From Dillenia suffruticosa (Eukaryota; Streptophyta; Magnoliopsida; Dilleniales; Dilleniaceae): a DNA stretch of 64,000 nucleotides. How positions within the stretch are numbered: position 1 is the first letter of the stretch; each line of letters opens with the position of its first letter. Positions 36,851 to 48,058 of the stretch are shown here, piece by piece. The notes under the pieces were generated by a model, which was not told the origin of the DNA, did not search any database, and saw only the letters and a list, made by a program, of their open reading frames with translations. Location: positions 7,761,774-7,825,773 of the forward strand of contig JAVTVX010000030.1 of assembly GCA_033439265.1 (NCBI GenBank). The letters are read 5' to 3'. A program made the position numbers and the translations under genes.

Positions 36851-37255
36851 CTCGGTTCTACGCCTTTTAACATGTTAATATACGAAATGTAACTTTCAAG
36901 TAGGTGACTCCCACAATCTCTCGTGTTTGTGCCGCACATGAATTTTATACCCATCCTATTGCTAATATATGGGATGTAACTCCCGAATGGGTGGTTTTCA
37001 CAATCTCTCGCTCCGTGCTGCACATGGGTTTTGCACCAATCATTTCACCAATATACGGAATGTAACTCTTGAGCGGGTAACTCCCACAATCTCTCAACTC
37101 CAAGTCGCACATGGGTTCTACATTCATCTTATTGCCAATATACAAGATATAACTCGTGAGTGGGTGGCTTTCACATTCTCTTGGCTCTGTGCTGCACATG
37201 GATTCTGCACCCATCCTCTCACCATGGGATGTATCTCCCGAACGAGTGCCCTGGT
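36850..37255. repeat. 87-bp frame-preserving tandem repeat (about 4.5 units)
   Basis: Units of about 87 bp (29 codons) repeat from about 36850 to 37250. On the minus strand the best units read with a shared pattern: PMC, then about six residues, RDCGSHPL, then SYIPYIGNKMG. The PMC and RDC cysteines and SYIPYI recur, while other positions vary. Because 87 is a multiple of three, a frame stays open over the units on both strands. One unit has a frame slip. I do not recognise the sequence from any family. It lies exactly between the truncated second MULE and the duplicated VPS13 end. Confidence 0.75.
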
Positions 37256-37257
37256 CT

Positions 37258-37569
37258 TGAAGAGTTGGGTAAGCCACAGTTTCAAGGCACTGCAACTACT
37301 GTGGAATGGATAATAGAGATAGAGATAGGCTTAGAGAGTGTAATCCATGCTGATGTCGATGAATGTGTGATACCCATTGTCGGAAGCAGTTCAGAGACTA
37401 TATTATGGCAGAACCATCTCCAGCTGAAACAAGGTGGTGGTGCAGGGACGAAAGGGTGGAGCAATCACTTAGAATTGGCATCAACAGAAGACGCAGATCA
37501 TTTGTTGTGGGTATTAATGTCAACACTTGAGCATGGGAGAGAACTTCTCCATCAAAGTAATCTAATGTA
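37258..37569 (+). pseudogene. Partial duplicate of the last VPS13 exon
   Basis: The segment corresponds to VPS13 positions 23887-24244, from ELGKPQF to the stop codon, and differs from it at roughly 7-8% of sites by eye. It lacks 27 bp (residues PTLPLFQTN) and 21 bp (RGWGSAH) relative to the parent. Both gaps are multiples of three, so the frame is kept to a TAG stop at 37568-37570. The first half of exon 24 and all other exons are missing. An open frame starting at 37160 in the tandem repeat runs into it. It is most likely a pseudogene fragment. The parent ends of the duplicated block are about 13.4 kb to the left. Confidence 0.85.
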
Positions 37570-38790
37570 GGTTAGAGTACAGCAAAGCAGCAAGGCTGAG
37601 CCTGTACATATTTTTTGCATCAATGTAAAAATACTTCATTGTCAGACCATAGAAAATACCAACTACGGTATGAGGGCAGAACTAGGATTTTGTTCATAAA
37701 ATTTTGTGTATTGAACAACAGCTCATCCCTCTCTCGAGGTTTGTACATGACCATGTACACCATGTAATGTACAGTATTCATTCAGTCCCATACTTTTATT
37801 GACGACACACTTTCCGTTGATGACAACCAACCACCAGTACTTTACCATCAACAATAATCTAAAACCACCAGCATTGTCCTTTGATAAACTTTCCTTTGAG
37901 ATCTGTTTTCTCCAACAATATTGAAGAAACTCTTTTTCAAGAAACATTTTGGTGCCTTCGGGTAATAAAGAAATGTATCCAATATATTGCTACAACATAG
38001 AGACAGACCCTAACATCACCGGCAATGACAATATACACTTCTGTGCTTCAATGAGTTATAGCCAGCATGTGGCATGTATTAGAGCAAAAAGATTGAATAA
38101 ATGATATTTCCCTCCAATCCAGAACAGAATCATTACTATCAACGAGCATACAACTTCCATAACCCTCAACTCCTGGCCCCATGTTTGCAGTGAAAAATTT
38201 GTTTTGAATCCTCGTTAGAGGATTGAAAGTAAATTTATCACATTCACAATAGCTTCATTGGGATATATAAAGATTACAATTTTTTCATATCCTTGAAAGA
38301 CTGAGCTTACTTTTAGAAACGATTTTCTTCGAATGATAAAGAATCAAAGTAAAAATCATTAAAAAAAAAAATACATAAACAAATTGAAGTTACATTGGGG
38401 GAAATTTATATTTATGTCAACTGCTCTAATTTTGAAATTATATCCAAATTTAAAATCATACCCATGATTACACTCTACCCATCAATCATTTTAAAATTCC
38501 AATCACTTTTTCCTTTCTATTCTTAGGCGGCCTAAACCCTACATAAAGGGAGAAGGACAATATTTATAGGGAAGAGGGCATGAGTTTTCAAACCTTAGAT
38601 AAGGGGAAGAATTCCCGGTGCCATTAAGCAATATGGTAGGTTTTGTCACTAAAAACACTTGATAAATGAGATTCCACTTGTTCTAAATGGTCTAAAATGT
38701 CATAACCCTGCTTGCTTCTCCATAATAAAATAGATTTCCATATTCCATTTTAAGACAGACTTAATGTCTTCCTCTCCATCCTCTCCCCAC
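37570..38790 (+). repeat. Duplicate of the VPS13 3' flank
   Basis: Homologous over its length to about 24245-25446, with small insertions and deletions. For example, both hold TTTGTACATGACCATGTACA, CCTTTGATAAA and AATTTATATTTATG. This shows that the duplication was made at DNA level with non-coding flank rather than through a spliced message. Confidence 0.85.
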
Positions 38791-40429
38791 CTGAGCAACA
38801 AGAAGGGGATGCTAAAGTTCCATTAGCAATGGTGAAGGGAAAGTGTAACAATCTCGTGTCATGACCATTTAACAAAATTCATTAACATAAGATCCAACAA
38901 CCCAGTCATGCTTATGTACCACAGCAGCTGCCTTCGCATACTACTTTTATGACTAATTTCCACAAACTCAAACATGTAGCAAAGAACCATAACCAACACG
39001 ATCAAAAAATAAAATAAAATAAATAAGGTTGCAAAAGTAAACATGGAGAAAAAACATTTTTGATCTCTATACTTCTCTTCAATCGTTTGTTGATCTAAAT
39101 TATTATGTTTCAACTTGATCCTGACTTGGGGTTGTTGATTCTAGTTTAAGGCAGCCATTTATATGGCTATTTATGCTGACACTAATATTTGAGGAACACA
39201 TACTTGTCAATTATCCTTTGTCTAATAAAATCCTGCCATGATCATTAGGAGGTTTCCTTTACAGAATAACTAAGCCAATAGAACAAAATAAAAAATGACA
39301 AAGACCATATATTCCAAACAATAAGTTTTGCTTTTAACAGGACTGGATTGAAGGAAGGCAAACCTGAACACCGAGTTGATCCAAAGGGGCCTGCATCAAT
39401 AAGCATTGCCAAGCCCAACTTGATCCTGATTTGGGGTTGTTGATCCTAATTTAAGGCAGCCATTTATATGGCCATTTACGCTGGCACTTAAATTTGAGGA
39501 ACACATGCTTGTCAATTATCCCTCATCCAATAAAATCCAGCCATGATCATTAGGAGGTTTCCTTTACAGAATAACTAAGCCAATGGTAGAACAAAATCAA
39601 AAATCACAAAGACCATATATTCCAAGCAATAAGTTTTGCTTTTAACAGGACTGGATTGAAGGAAAACAAACCTGAGCACTGAGTTGATCCAAAAGGGCCG
39701 GCATCAACAAGCATTGCCAAGCCACGATAATGAACATCCTTGGGTTGTGCAATTTATAGATCATCTCCGTAACAACTAGGGGGGTGGAAGTAACATAATT
39801 AAGATATTAGTATGTATTTATTTAATATCATGCAGATAAATGGTATTCATTCTGAAATTAGAACATTAGACATTGCTGTCACTTCCACTCAGGATACTAT
39901 TTGATTTATTCAAGAAATTTGAATATTAACAAAAGTATAAATTAAACCCGCGGCAAGATAAGTTCCCATCTGTTCCTACAGTCTCAAATGTGTCTGCGTA
40001 AATAAAAGATATTAGTTCATTAACAAAAATAATCAACCTTCGAAATTTTCTTATCAGATACCTTTTGCAACTATACAAGAACAGAAGAAATAGACTAAAC
40101 AATGAATAATTTATATGACAATCTTCTATTGAAATGGCATCAGCGTATCAGGTCCTGCAAGTAAATTGTAGCCCCATGATTAATTCGTGTAACTATAATC
40201 ACCATAGAGAACCAGAAATTTCTCATATTTCTCCTTTTCAAAATTGTCAACTTTGCTTTCTCATATTTAAACCATAATATCACCAGATATGGACAAAATA
40301 TTAGTCATTGTTTACATTTAAAAGTAGCTTAACCAAAGATACCAAGCAATAAATACAGGTCTCCGAAGAGGGCATCTAACCAGAAAGTTAACATCTTCAA
40401 AGGAATCACAACCATGAGCAAAAAGCTTC
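38791..40429. other. Intergenic region and WRNIP1 3' flank
   Basis: Apart from the tandem duplication at 39111-39723, nothing was recognised. The part next to 40429 should hold the 3' UTR of the minus-strand ATPase gene. Confidence 0.5.
39111..39723. repeat. Tandem duplication of about 305 bp
   Basis: Copy A is 39111-39415 and copy B 39416-39723. They are alike throughout (for instance CATGATCATTAGGAGGTTTC and TTTTGCTTTTAACAGGACTG in both). On the minus strand each starts with an exon-like stretch GLAMLVDAGPFGST (copy B; I in place of V in copy A) ending at a possible CAG-GT donor. It lies downstream of the WRNIP1-like gene. I do not recognise the peptide. Confidence 0.85.
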
Positions 40430-42067
40430 TCATTCATCAGCATTACCATCCGGCCACCTAAGAAATTTATAACCTTGAAGCGAGGGTGGTAAATAAGTCT
40501 GCGATGATGCCGAAGGATTGTCAGGAGGATAGATATACCCCTTTGCGTACCCAAGATCCTTCATAAGTTTAGTAGGCGCATTTCGTAAATGCAGAGGCAC
40601 TCCCTCATTTTGTCCAACTGATTCCCTGACCACTTTCTGTGCAGCCCCTATTGCACGATAAACAGCAACAGACTTAGGTGCCAAAGCCAAGTAAGCAACA
40701 CATTGAGCAAGAACCACATTGCACTCCGGCATTCCAATAAAATGGCAAGCTTGATAACAAGCAACAGCCTGTGAGAGCGCATTTGGGTCAGCCAATCCAA
40801 CATCCTCACTAGCAAACCGTATGAGCCGACGAGCAATGTACAAAGGTTCTTCCCCACCTTCCAGCATTCTTGCCAACCAATAAATGGACGCATCGGCATC
40901 ACTCCCTCTCATAGACTTGTGCAATGCACTAATCAGATTATAATGTTCTTCGCCTGCTTTATCATATGCTAGATGCTTACACTGAAATGCCTCCTTTACA
41001 TCATCCAAAGTCACAATGGCAACCATTGGTTCAACTTCAACCCCATTTTCATCAACCCCTTCTTCGTCATCCTTTTGCTTAATAGGCAACCTAGCAGCAG
41101 CAGTAGTACCCGAAATTTCAAGCACATTCAATGCAACACGAGCATCGCCATCACAATTTGTCGAAATAAATTCCATGGCTTCATCCATCACTTCAACTCT
41201 CACTCCCACACTCTTCACCAAACCTCTATCCGTATGGGCAATTGCCCGCCTCAAAATCTTGGCAATCTTTTCGGGCTGCAGAGGATTAAGGGTAAGAACT
41301 CGACAACGGGACAACAATGGCGTAATAAGATGAAAAGAAGGGTTCTCAGTAGTAGCACCAATAAAAACAACACTCCCATCTTCAATGACAGGCAAAAAAG
41401 AGTCCTGCTGAGACTTATTAAACCTATGAACCTCATCAACAAACAAAACGGTTCTCTTTCCATTTCTGCTCTTCGCTTTCCTAGCTTCATCAACTACGTC
41501 TCTCACGTCTTTAACCCCAGAAGTCACAGCAGACAATGAAACGAGCCGATAAAACCTCGGCAAATCGCCAGAATTCACGATGGCTTTGGCTATGGAAGTC
41601 TTGCCAGTTCCCGGAGGACCCCAGAGGAGAATGGAAGGCAAACGATTGGAATTGACAGCAGAGCGAAGAAGGGAAGTGTTGTTGTTCTCACCTATAAGAT
41701 GATCTTGCCCAACAATTTCATCGATTTTCTGGGGTCGCATTCGCTCAGCTAAGGGCTCGTTTGGGAGTGAGTTCGTCAATTTGGGTTTTTTGGGTGGAGG
41801 CTGGAATTCGAATTGTTGTGGTTCTGGCTTTGCAGTTAAAGTGTCTAGGGCTTCAGATTTGGAGTGAAATTGGAAGAAACGATCGAGCTTGGGCTGAAAT
41901 GGAGGAGGAGGGGGGTTGGAGGAAGAGGAAGAGTTGCTGGTGTTGTTAGTTTTGTAATTGAGAATCCAATCGGTGGCTTTGAGTGTGGATTTGCCGCCGG
42001 TGGCTGCCAGTGCTTCTGCCGCTAACTCGTCCGGGAATCCCATGCTCAGTAGCTGCTGCATCTCCAT
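40430..42067 (-). CDS. WRNIP1: WRNIP1/Mgs1/RarA-type AAA+ ATPase, intronless, 545 aa
   Basis: The complete frame gives a 545-residue AAA+ protein. A UBA-like ubiquitin-binding segment sits at residues 2-40 (LLSMGFPDELAAEALAATGG), then a Ser/Pro-rich linker with a PIP-box-like LDRFFQF (61-67). The ATPase core shows Walker A GPPGTGKT (150-157), Walker B LFVDEVH (208-214), sensor 1 GATTEN (237-242) and the arginine-finger site SRC (253-255). The RarA/MgsA C-terminal domain follows, with KSMRGSDADASIYWLARML and the end YKFLRWP. The human relative has a UBZ finger instead of UBA. The family acts at stalled replication forks and in replication-linked recombination, in the nucleus. The start at 42067 is chosen because the UBA segment begins right after it. 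No intron is needed. It is the only protein gene in 38-64 kb that looks intact. Confidence 0.95.
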   Translation of the reverse strand: MEMQQLLSMGFPDELAAEALAATGGKSTLKATDWILNYKTNNTSNSSSSSNPPPPPFQPKLDRFFQFHSKSEALDTLTAKPEPQQFEFQPPPKKPKLTNSLPNEPLAERMRPQKIDEIVGQDHLIGENNNTSLLRSAVNSNRLPSILLWGPPGTGKTSIAKAIVNSGDLPRFYRLVSLSAVTSGVKDVRDVVDEARKAKSRNGKRTVLFVDEVHRFNKSQQDSFLPVIEDGSVVFIGATTENPSFHLITPLLSRCRVLTLNPLQPEKIAKILRRAIAHTDRGLVKSVGVRVEVMDEAMEFISTNCDGDARVALNVLEISGTTAAARLPIKQKDDEEGVDENGVEVEPMVAIVTLDDVKEAFQCKHLAYDKAGEEHYNLISALHKSMRGSDADASIYWLARMLEGGEEPLYIARRLIRFASEDVGLADPNALSQAVACYQACHFIGMPECNVVLAQCVAYLALAPKSVAVYRAIGAAQKVVRESVGQNEGVPLHLRNAPTKLMKDLGYAKGYIYPPDNPSASSQTYLPPSLQGYKFLRWPDGNADE

Positions 42068-42599
42068 CTCTCTCTCTCGGGCCTCCCTCTCTTTGCAAAC
42101 GCAAGAAAATTAAAATTTGGGTTATTTCTATCGATATCCGCATCAGGAGCCAAAATAATAATAATATTGAGAAATATTGAAATTAATTTCTTAAAAATCG
42201 ATATTAAATAATTATATTTTAAATTTAAAAAATAATAAAAATGACAGAAAATTTAGTATGACTTCAAAATCGATTTCTAAATAATTAACTTAAAAATCGA
42301 TTTTTTATTAATAGACTTCAATCCACTTACATTCCAACCTCTCATTTTATAGTTTTCAATTCGAATTAATTACACAATTTTCTATATAAACCAATCATGC
42401 GATCTTGGGTCCAAATCCATCACACAATGACTTCAACAAGAGAAAAGGCTAACTGAATCAATTAAAATAAAGTAGAAGAACATACTATACAAATCTGTGG
42501 GTAAAATGATTCTTCATGATAAGTAAATGAAGAGCAAAATAAGTACATGATAAGTATCTAAGAATAAACTAATGAAATATTAGTTTTGAAGATATTATG
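42068..42599. other. Upstream region of the WRNIP1-like gene
   Basis: A CT-rich stretch (42068-42095) sits next to the start codon. Beyond it the sequence is AT-rich, with three copies of an AAAATCGATTT-like palindrome (near 42197, 42269 and 42293). No gene was seen. The left border of the following LTR may lie inside this stretch. Confidence 0.45.
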
Positions 42600-45500
42600 A
42601 TAAATTAGGAATGATCTAATACATTTATGTGAAATTTAGATCTAAAATAGTCGACTCATTATCAAGCACACTTAAGCATAAATTGACTCACTAAGTTTTG
42701 AAATGTCTAAGTTTAGACGGAATGTTATGCCAGTCGAACCATGAAAGAATATTAGTCGACTTATCATGCACCATAAGCAAATTAAATTTAGATAGTAAGC
42801 TACTCAAGTCAACTTATCCCAAAAATACCAATCGACTCGCTCATTGATGGAACAGCAAGAGTCAAATATTCAAAGCCGTAATAGTCGAATATTTGAAAGA
42901 ATAACCATCAAAATGAAAAATAGAACATACAATGTATAAACCAAGTTGACCTGCTATAAATAATAAATGGACTAGCATATTCAGGATTTAGAATCCTTTG
43001 TGAAATATTAGCCAACATATATGTTAGGCCATAAAGCACTCACATGCTAGACTATAGAGCACAAGATACTAGGACATGTCATGAGTCATAACACATGTCA
43101 AAACACATGTCATAACATAGGTCAAACCTTACAATTTAAGTCATGCACCAAATCAAGTTGACTTACATGTTATCCCAGTCGACTTACACTATAAGGATTT
43201 AGAAAATGCATGACACATGCCACGACATGAACCATGACACGAGTCATGACACATGTCATAGCATAAGACATATGCCATGGCACAGATCATGACATATGTC
43301 ATGGCACAGGGCATAAAGTTTTAGGCACACAAGGTCAAGTCGACACACTAAACATGGTAAGTTGACATAACATGTCGAAAATGCTCTATAACTCATAGGA
43401 CATAGGTACCAAGTCGACTCACCCTATATCCTAAGTTTACTCGGGCATTCTAGACTTAGAAACTTTTCAATAGATCACAGCATAAGTCGACACACAAAGG
43501 TTGCTATGTCAACACAACATGTCCACAATTTATTATGGCTCATAGAACACTAGAACAAGTTGATTCACACTAAAACATTAGTTGACTTGCATAAAGGTTG
43601 TACATCACAGAACATACCACTAGTCTTCATGCATGAAAAAACCATATTACACAAAGCCAAATGAAATATAGGCCATGCTAAAGTGCACTAAGTCGACACA
43701 ATACACTTAGTAAGTTGGCTTACACATTGCAAATGCATATACACTTAAGTAGGAATATGTGGAAGTCGACTCACCAAGAAGTCCAAGTTGACTCACACAA
43801 GATAAGGAACAAAAATGACTAAGTCTATTAAGCTTGTGTCAACACAAGAAAGAGCATAAGTTGACACAACAAGCTCCACAGGCCAAAAACTTAAGTAGAA
43901 TATAGAACAAGTCAACTCGATGAAAAATTAAAGTTGGCTTGCACAAGAAACTGAAAAGAAAAGTTTAAGCACAAGAAGACATAAGTCGACACAAGAAGAT
44001 TAGTATGTTGATACAAGAGAAGAATCCAAGCACAAATGTCTAAACAGACTTGAGAGCCAGTTGGCTCATCAAGTGAGCTTTTATTTTTCAGTGCTGTATT
44101 TGTTTGAGTGACAAAGATCATATCTAACTTCATGATTCAAGTTTGTATTTTTGAATTTTATTCTTTATCCTTGTAATCGACCAAAAGAAAGGGTTTTTCT
44201 AGTCTGGGATTAGATTGTCTTGGTAAAGATAAGTTAAATTTGCTATCACCTGTGTAAGCTAGTGATAAATGTTTTAGTGAAACACTTGTGAGATTTGACT
44301 AATACCTGTCTAAACTAGTTGGTTGTAGCTATTTCAGTTGAAAGTAGTGGATTGGAAACTCTAGGTATAGTCTGGGAGTGAATATATACCAGAAAAGTAG
44401 AACTACTATAAAATTTGTAATGTCGAATCTTCTCCCTCTACCTTCTCATCTCTTTTCTCATTTTTTAAACTCCTAGAAAATAAAAAATTATCAAACAACC
44501 TATTCATCCTCTTTAATTTATTAGAATCTGGTTCTTCAATTGGTATCAGATTGAGACTTATGGAAGAAAAGGCTTAACATTCTTAGAAGTAAAGATCCGA
44601 GATGACACTTAATGGCAACAAAGTTCCCTTTGGAGTCCGCTGCAAAAAATAAAGCTCCATTTTTCAATAGAAATAATTACAACCACTAGAAATGGCGCAT
44701 GAAGAACTTCATTATCACCTAAGATGAAACTGCTTAGGAGATCATTATGGATGGAATTGAATTCTCAATAGACAAGACTAATGGAGTAAGGGTTCCTATC
44801 AAAATGAAAAATATGATAGTAGAGGAGAAGAAAGTTTATAGAGCTAACTATAAAGTTGTGAATTTGCTCCACCTTACCTTGAGCTTAAACGAATATAATA
44901 TGATTTTTTCCTGCATAATAGCAAAATAGATATAGAAAAGGCTAGAAGCAAAAAAAAAAAACCAAAATCAAAATGCTGAAACAAGAATATGAAGCATTTA
45001 AGATAAAAGATGGTGAATCTGTAAGAGGCATACTCACAAGATTCAACACTATCACCAATGAATTGAAACTGTTAGGAGAAGAACTTAGCCAAGAAGACAT
45101 GATGGACAAGGCTCTGAGATGCATGCCAAACTCTTGGGAAGCTAAGGTCACCGCTATAGAAGAGTTGAAGCACTTCGGACTCTAATAATGGATCAATTAG
45201 TAGGATTATTAACAACCCATGAAATGAAAGTGGATTTAAAGGAGGCTAGAAAGGAAGAAAAAAGGAAGTCCATGGCCCTTAAAATAGACAGTGAAGAGGA
45301 TACCTCAAGTAAAGAGAAGGATGAGAAGGATATGGCTCTGCTTACCTGAAAGTTTAAAAGATTTATGATGAGAAAAAGAAACAAAGGTAAAGCAGGGTTC
45401 AAGAAGTTAGAGAAGAAGGAAGAAATAAGATGCTATAAATATAAGAAGGTTGGCCACATTAAAACTAAATGTCCAATGCTCAAAAGGGCAAAGAAGAAGG

Positions 45501-46592
45501 AAAAGAAAAGAAGAAGAAAGCCTTGCTAGCCTAGAGCGATAAAGATAGTAACTCAAATGAGGAGAAACACGAGCAAGAGCAAGCCAATCTATGTTTCATG
45601 GCATTGAAAGAGGAGCACAATGAGATAATCTCCTCTTCTTATTTTGAATTTTCTGATTCTTGCTCTGATAATGAACTATCTGCAAATGAATTGCATGAGA
45701 CCTTAATGGAGTCCCTAAAGGTTCTTAAGAAATTGAGTTAAAAAAAAATTCATCATTAAAGAAATTACTAGCTGAAGTAGAAGAAGAAAATAATAGACTA
45801 ACAGTTGCAAATGAAAAATTAAATAAAGATAATGACATCTGAAGGCAGAAAAGAATGATTTGCATGCTAAATAAAGAATAAATCGAAAGAAGCAAATAAA
45901 CTAAAAATAGAATTAAAAAATTTAAGAAATACACATGCCTACAAAGAAAAGGATGTGTCTGATTCAACAATTTCAACAAAAGAACTATATCACTCAGCTC
46001 TTTGTTGCATAAATTCATGCAGGGCCAAGAAAAACTGTGTATGATAAAACTGGACTAGGATATAATCTTGCTATCACCTAGAATAAGCTTTATATTTTCT
46101 TTGTGCCTAGTTCCAAGAATATTAAACAAAAGACTAGATGTCATCTATGCATGAACTAGAGTACAGTGGACACCACTACAAGCTTAAAAGATAGACTAGC
46201 ATTAATAAGACCAAAAGACCAATAATATACCAAAAATGCATACACTGTCACAGGAAAGGACATAACACAACTACATGTTGGTTTAGAAGTAAGACACCTA
46301 GAAAAATAACACTGTAGTGGATGCCAAAGGAACTAGATAGGAATTTTAATATGACTAACAATGCTGACCCAAAAAGATTTAGGTACCAAAAGCTTAAAAA
46401 CTTCTTTGTGCAGAATTACGTGAAAGCTGAAGGCTCTGGGAACACATGGTTCCTGAATAGTGGTTTCTCTAGACAAATGACTGGGGATGCCATAAGGTTT
46501 ATCTGCCTGTAAGAAAAGAAGGGAGGCAAATTTGTGTTCGGAGACAACTCAAAGGGCAAAATAATTGATATGAGCAATATAGATAAGTCCCC
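42600..46592 (+). mobile_element. Copia-type LTR retrotransposon with long 5' LTR, partial
   Basis: A fossil element on the plus strand. A long LTR-like region ends with CA at 44538 and is followed by a tRNA-Met-type primer-binding site (TTGGTATCAGATTGAG, about 44540). Gag follows: MATKFPLESAAKNKAP near 44611, a UBN2-type segment with LKQEYEAFKIKDGES and RFNTITNELKLLGEEL (about 44975-45180), and a CCHC-like knuckle near 45430-45475. The start of the protease region (WFLNSG, about 46445) can be read; no further pol is recognised before the next element's LTR at 46593. The layout is like SIRE-type copia. It looks broken in many places. The LTR start is not resolved. Confidence 0.7.
42640..44110. 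repeat. GTCGAC/GTTGAC and CATGTCAT motif array inside the copia LTR
   Basis: About twenty short AGTCGACTCA/AGTTGACTTA-like motifs are scattered at irregular spacing, with a denser patch of CATGTCATGACAC-like words at about 43070-43310. These are degenerate LTR-internal repeats; nothing suggests a gene. Confidence 0.65.
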
Positions 46593-48058
46593 TGATAGAA
46601 TATATATGAGTGTGATATTTGTAATTGATTTTTGTATTAATTTTGAGTAAATATTGTACTAATTTGTGGTATTTGGCATGCTAGAATAGATAAAGGAAGT
46701 TCATGAAGGAAAGTGGGGAAAAGAACCAAATTGGCGTTTCTCATACACAGAATAAAAAAAAAATTGTACAAAAATATTCTTTTATTAATGCATGGACACG
46801 TAGATTTCATGAGATAATGCAAGATTTTACTAAATAAACACTGCAACAAGCTTCCTTTCCTAATTGCACGAAGAATAGAGATGGATTTGAAAACATTGAA
46901 GATTTGCAAGATACATTAATTTAGTCCTAATATTTAGGAATAGAAGAATTTGAAAACTTCAATTTTGTAATCTTCTATTTTAGCTAGTTCATAACTTAGA
47001 GAAGTCAAGTAGGATATTTAGAAATTTCCTTTTATTTATTTTTTAGCAACTTAGGGTTTAGAGGAGTTGGTTTTTCTTAGAAAATAAGAGGCAGCCGACA
47101 AAGAATATATATAATGCACTTTTGGCGTAATAGACACATTACGTTCCTACAGACATATTTTTTCAGCAGCCACATTTTTTTTTCTTCAGTATTTTGTCAT
47201 AAAACAAGTAAAATTTTTGTTTAATTTGTGAGTTCTTTTTCTCTATGAATTTGTTCTAACTTCTTTTCTAGTCAATGAGTTATTAAAATCTTGATAAATG
47301 AAGATTGTGAGATCTAATTGAGATTATTGATTCAATATTTTGTAATTATTTATTTAATTTCCATTTTTTAATGTTCATGATTGTTTTGGGATTATTGAAT
47401 AGAGCCATATATTTGATAACCCTAGAACATTCTACGGCCAATTAAAAATGACAAATTTTGTTTATTTTTGATAAAGTGGTAATTGGTATAGTTTTATAGT
47501 CTCACAATCAGTTTAACTTATATCATGAGAATAAATAACCTAATTTAAATAAATTCAGACTGAAATTTGTTAATTAGAATTAGATATCTCTAGATCTTAA
47601 ACCTATGAAAATACTAAATCCAACAAGGGTTTTTTGAGTTGTCTTTCGATTAGAGAAATAACTAATGATGATATCTTAATTACCGAAAAAATAAGGAGAG
47701 ATCGGTCATTTTATGATACTTAACGGTTATAATCAAATTATTTATATAATGTTGAGTAATTTTTGTATCAATTATCAATCAATTATATCAAGATAGAAAT
47801 AATTCTTTTGATTAGAAATTGATTTCCCATTCAATTTTATTTCTTTAATTTCGAGTTATTCAGTTATTTGCTTTTAGTTAATTATTTCTTTATTAAATTA
47901 ATTCATTTGTTTAGTTAAAATCAACCCTCAAATTTATTTTTAATTTTATTTTTTTAAAGAGATAAATCCATCTCTTCACTATTGATACGACCTTACTCAT
48001 CCTAAACTCATTTTTTATGAAATAGATATTTTTATTTTTGTTGGTTTGACACCTATCA
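46593..48058 (+). repeat. 5' LTR of the Athila-type element
   Basis: A 1466-bp segment begins TGATAG and ends CTATCA (6-bp inverted ends). It is followed by TTTTGGTACCGTTGCTAGGG, a variant of the tRNA-Asp-type primer-binding site TGGCGCCGTTGCCGGGG that is typical of Athila/Tat gypsy elements. Confidence 0.75.

Noticed and set aside
36969-37313. 114-codon plus-strand frame over the tandem repeat
   Set aside because: The 87-bp period keeps frames open on both strands, so openness alone is no evidence for a gene.
40973-41539. 188-codon plus-strand open frame
   Set aside because: Antisense to the WRNIP1-like ATPase; no family features of its own.
43060-43320. CRISPR-like short repeats (CATGTCAT words)
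   Set aside because: The units are degenerate and unevenly spaced, and the DNA is plant nuclear; they are LTR-internal repeats.
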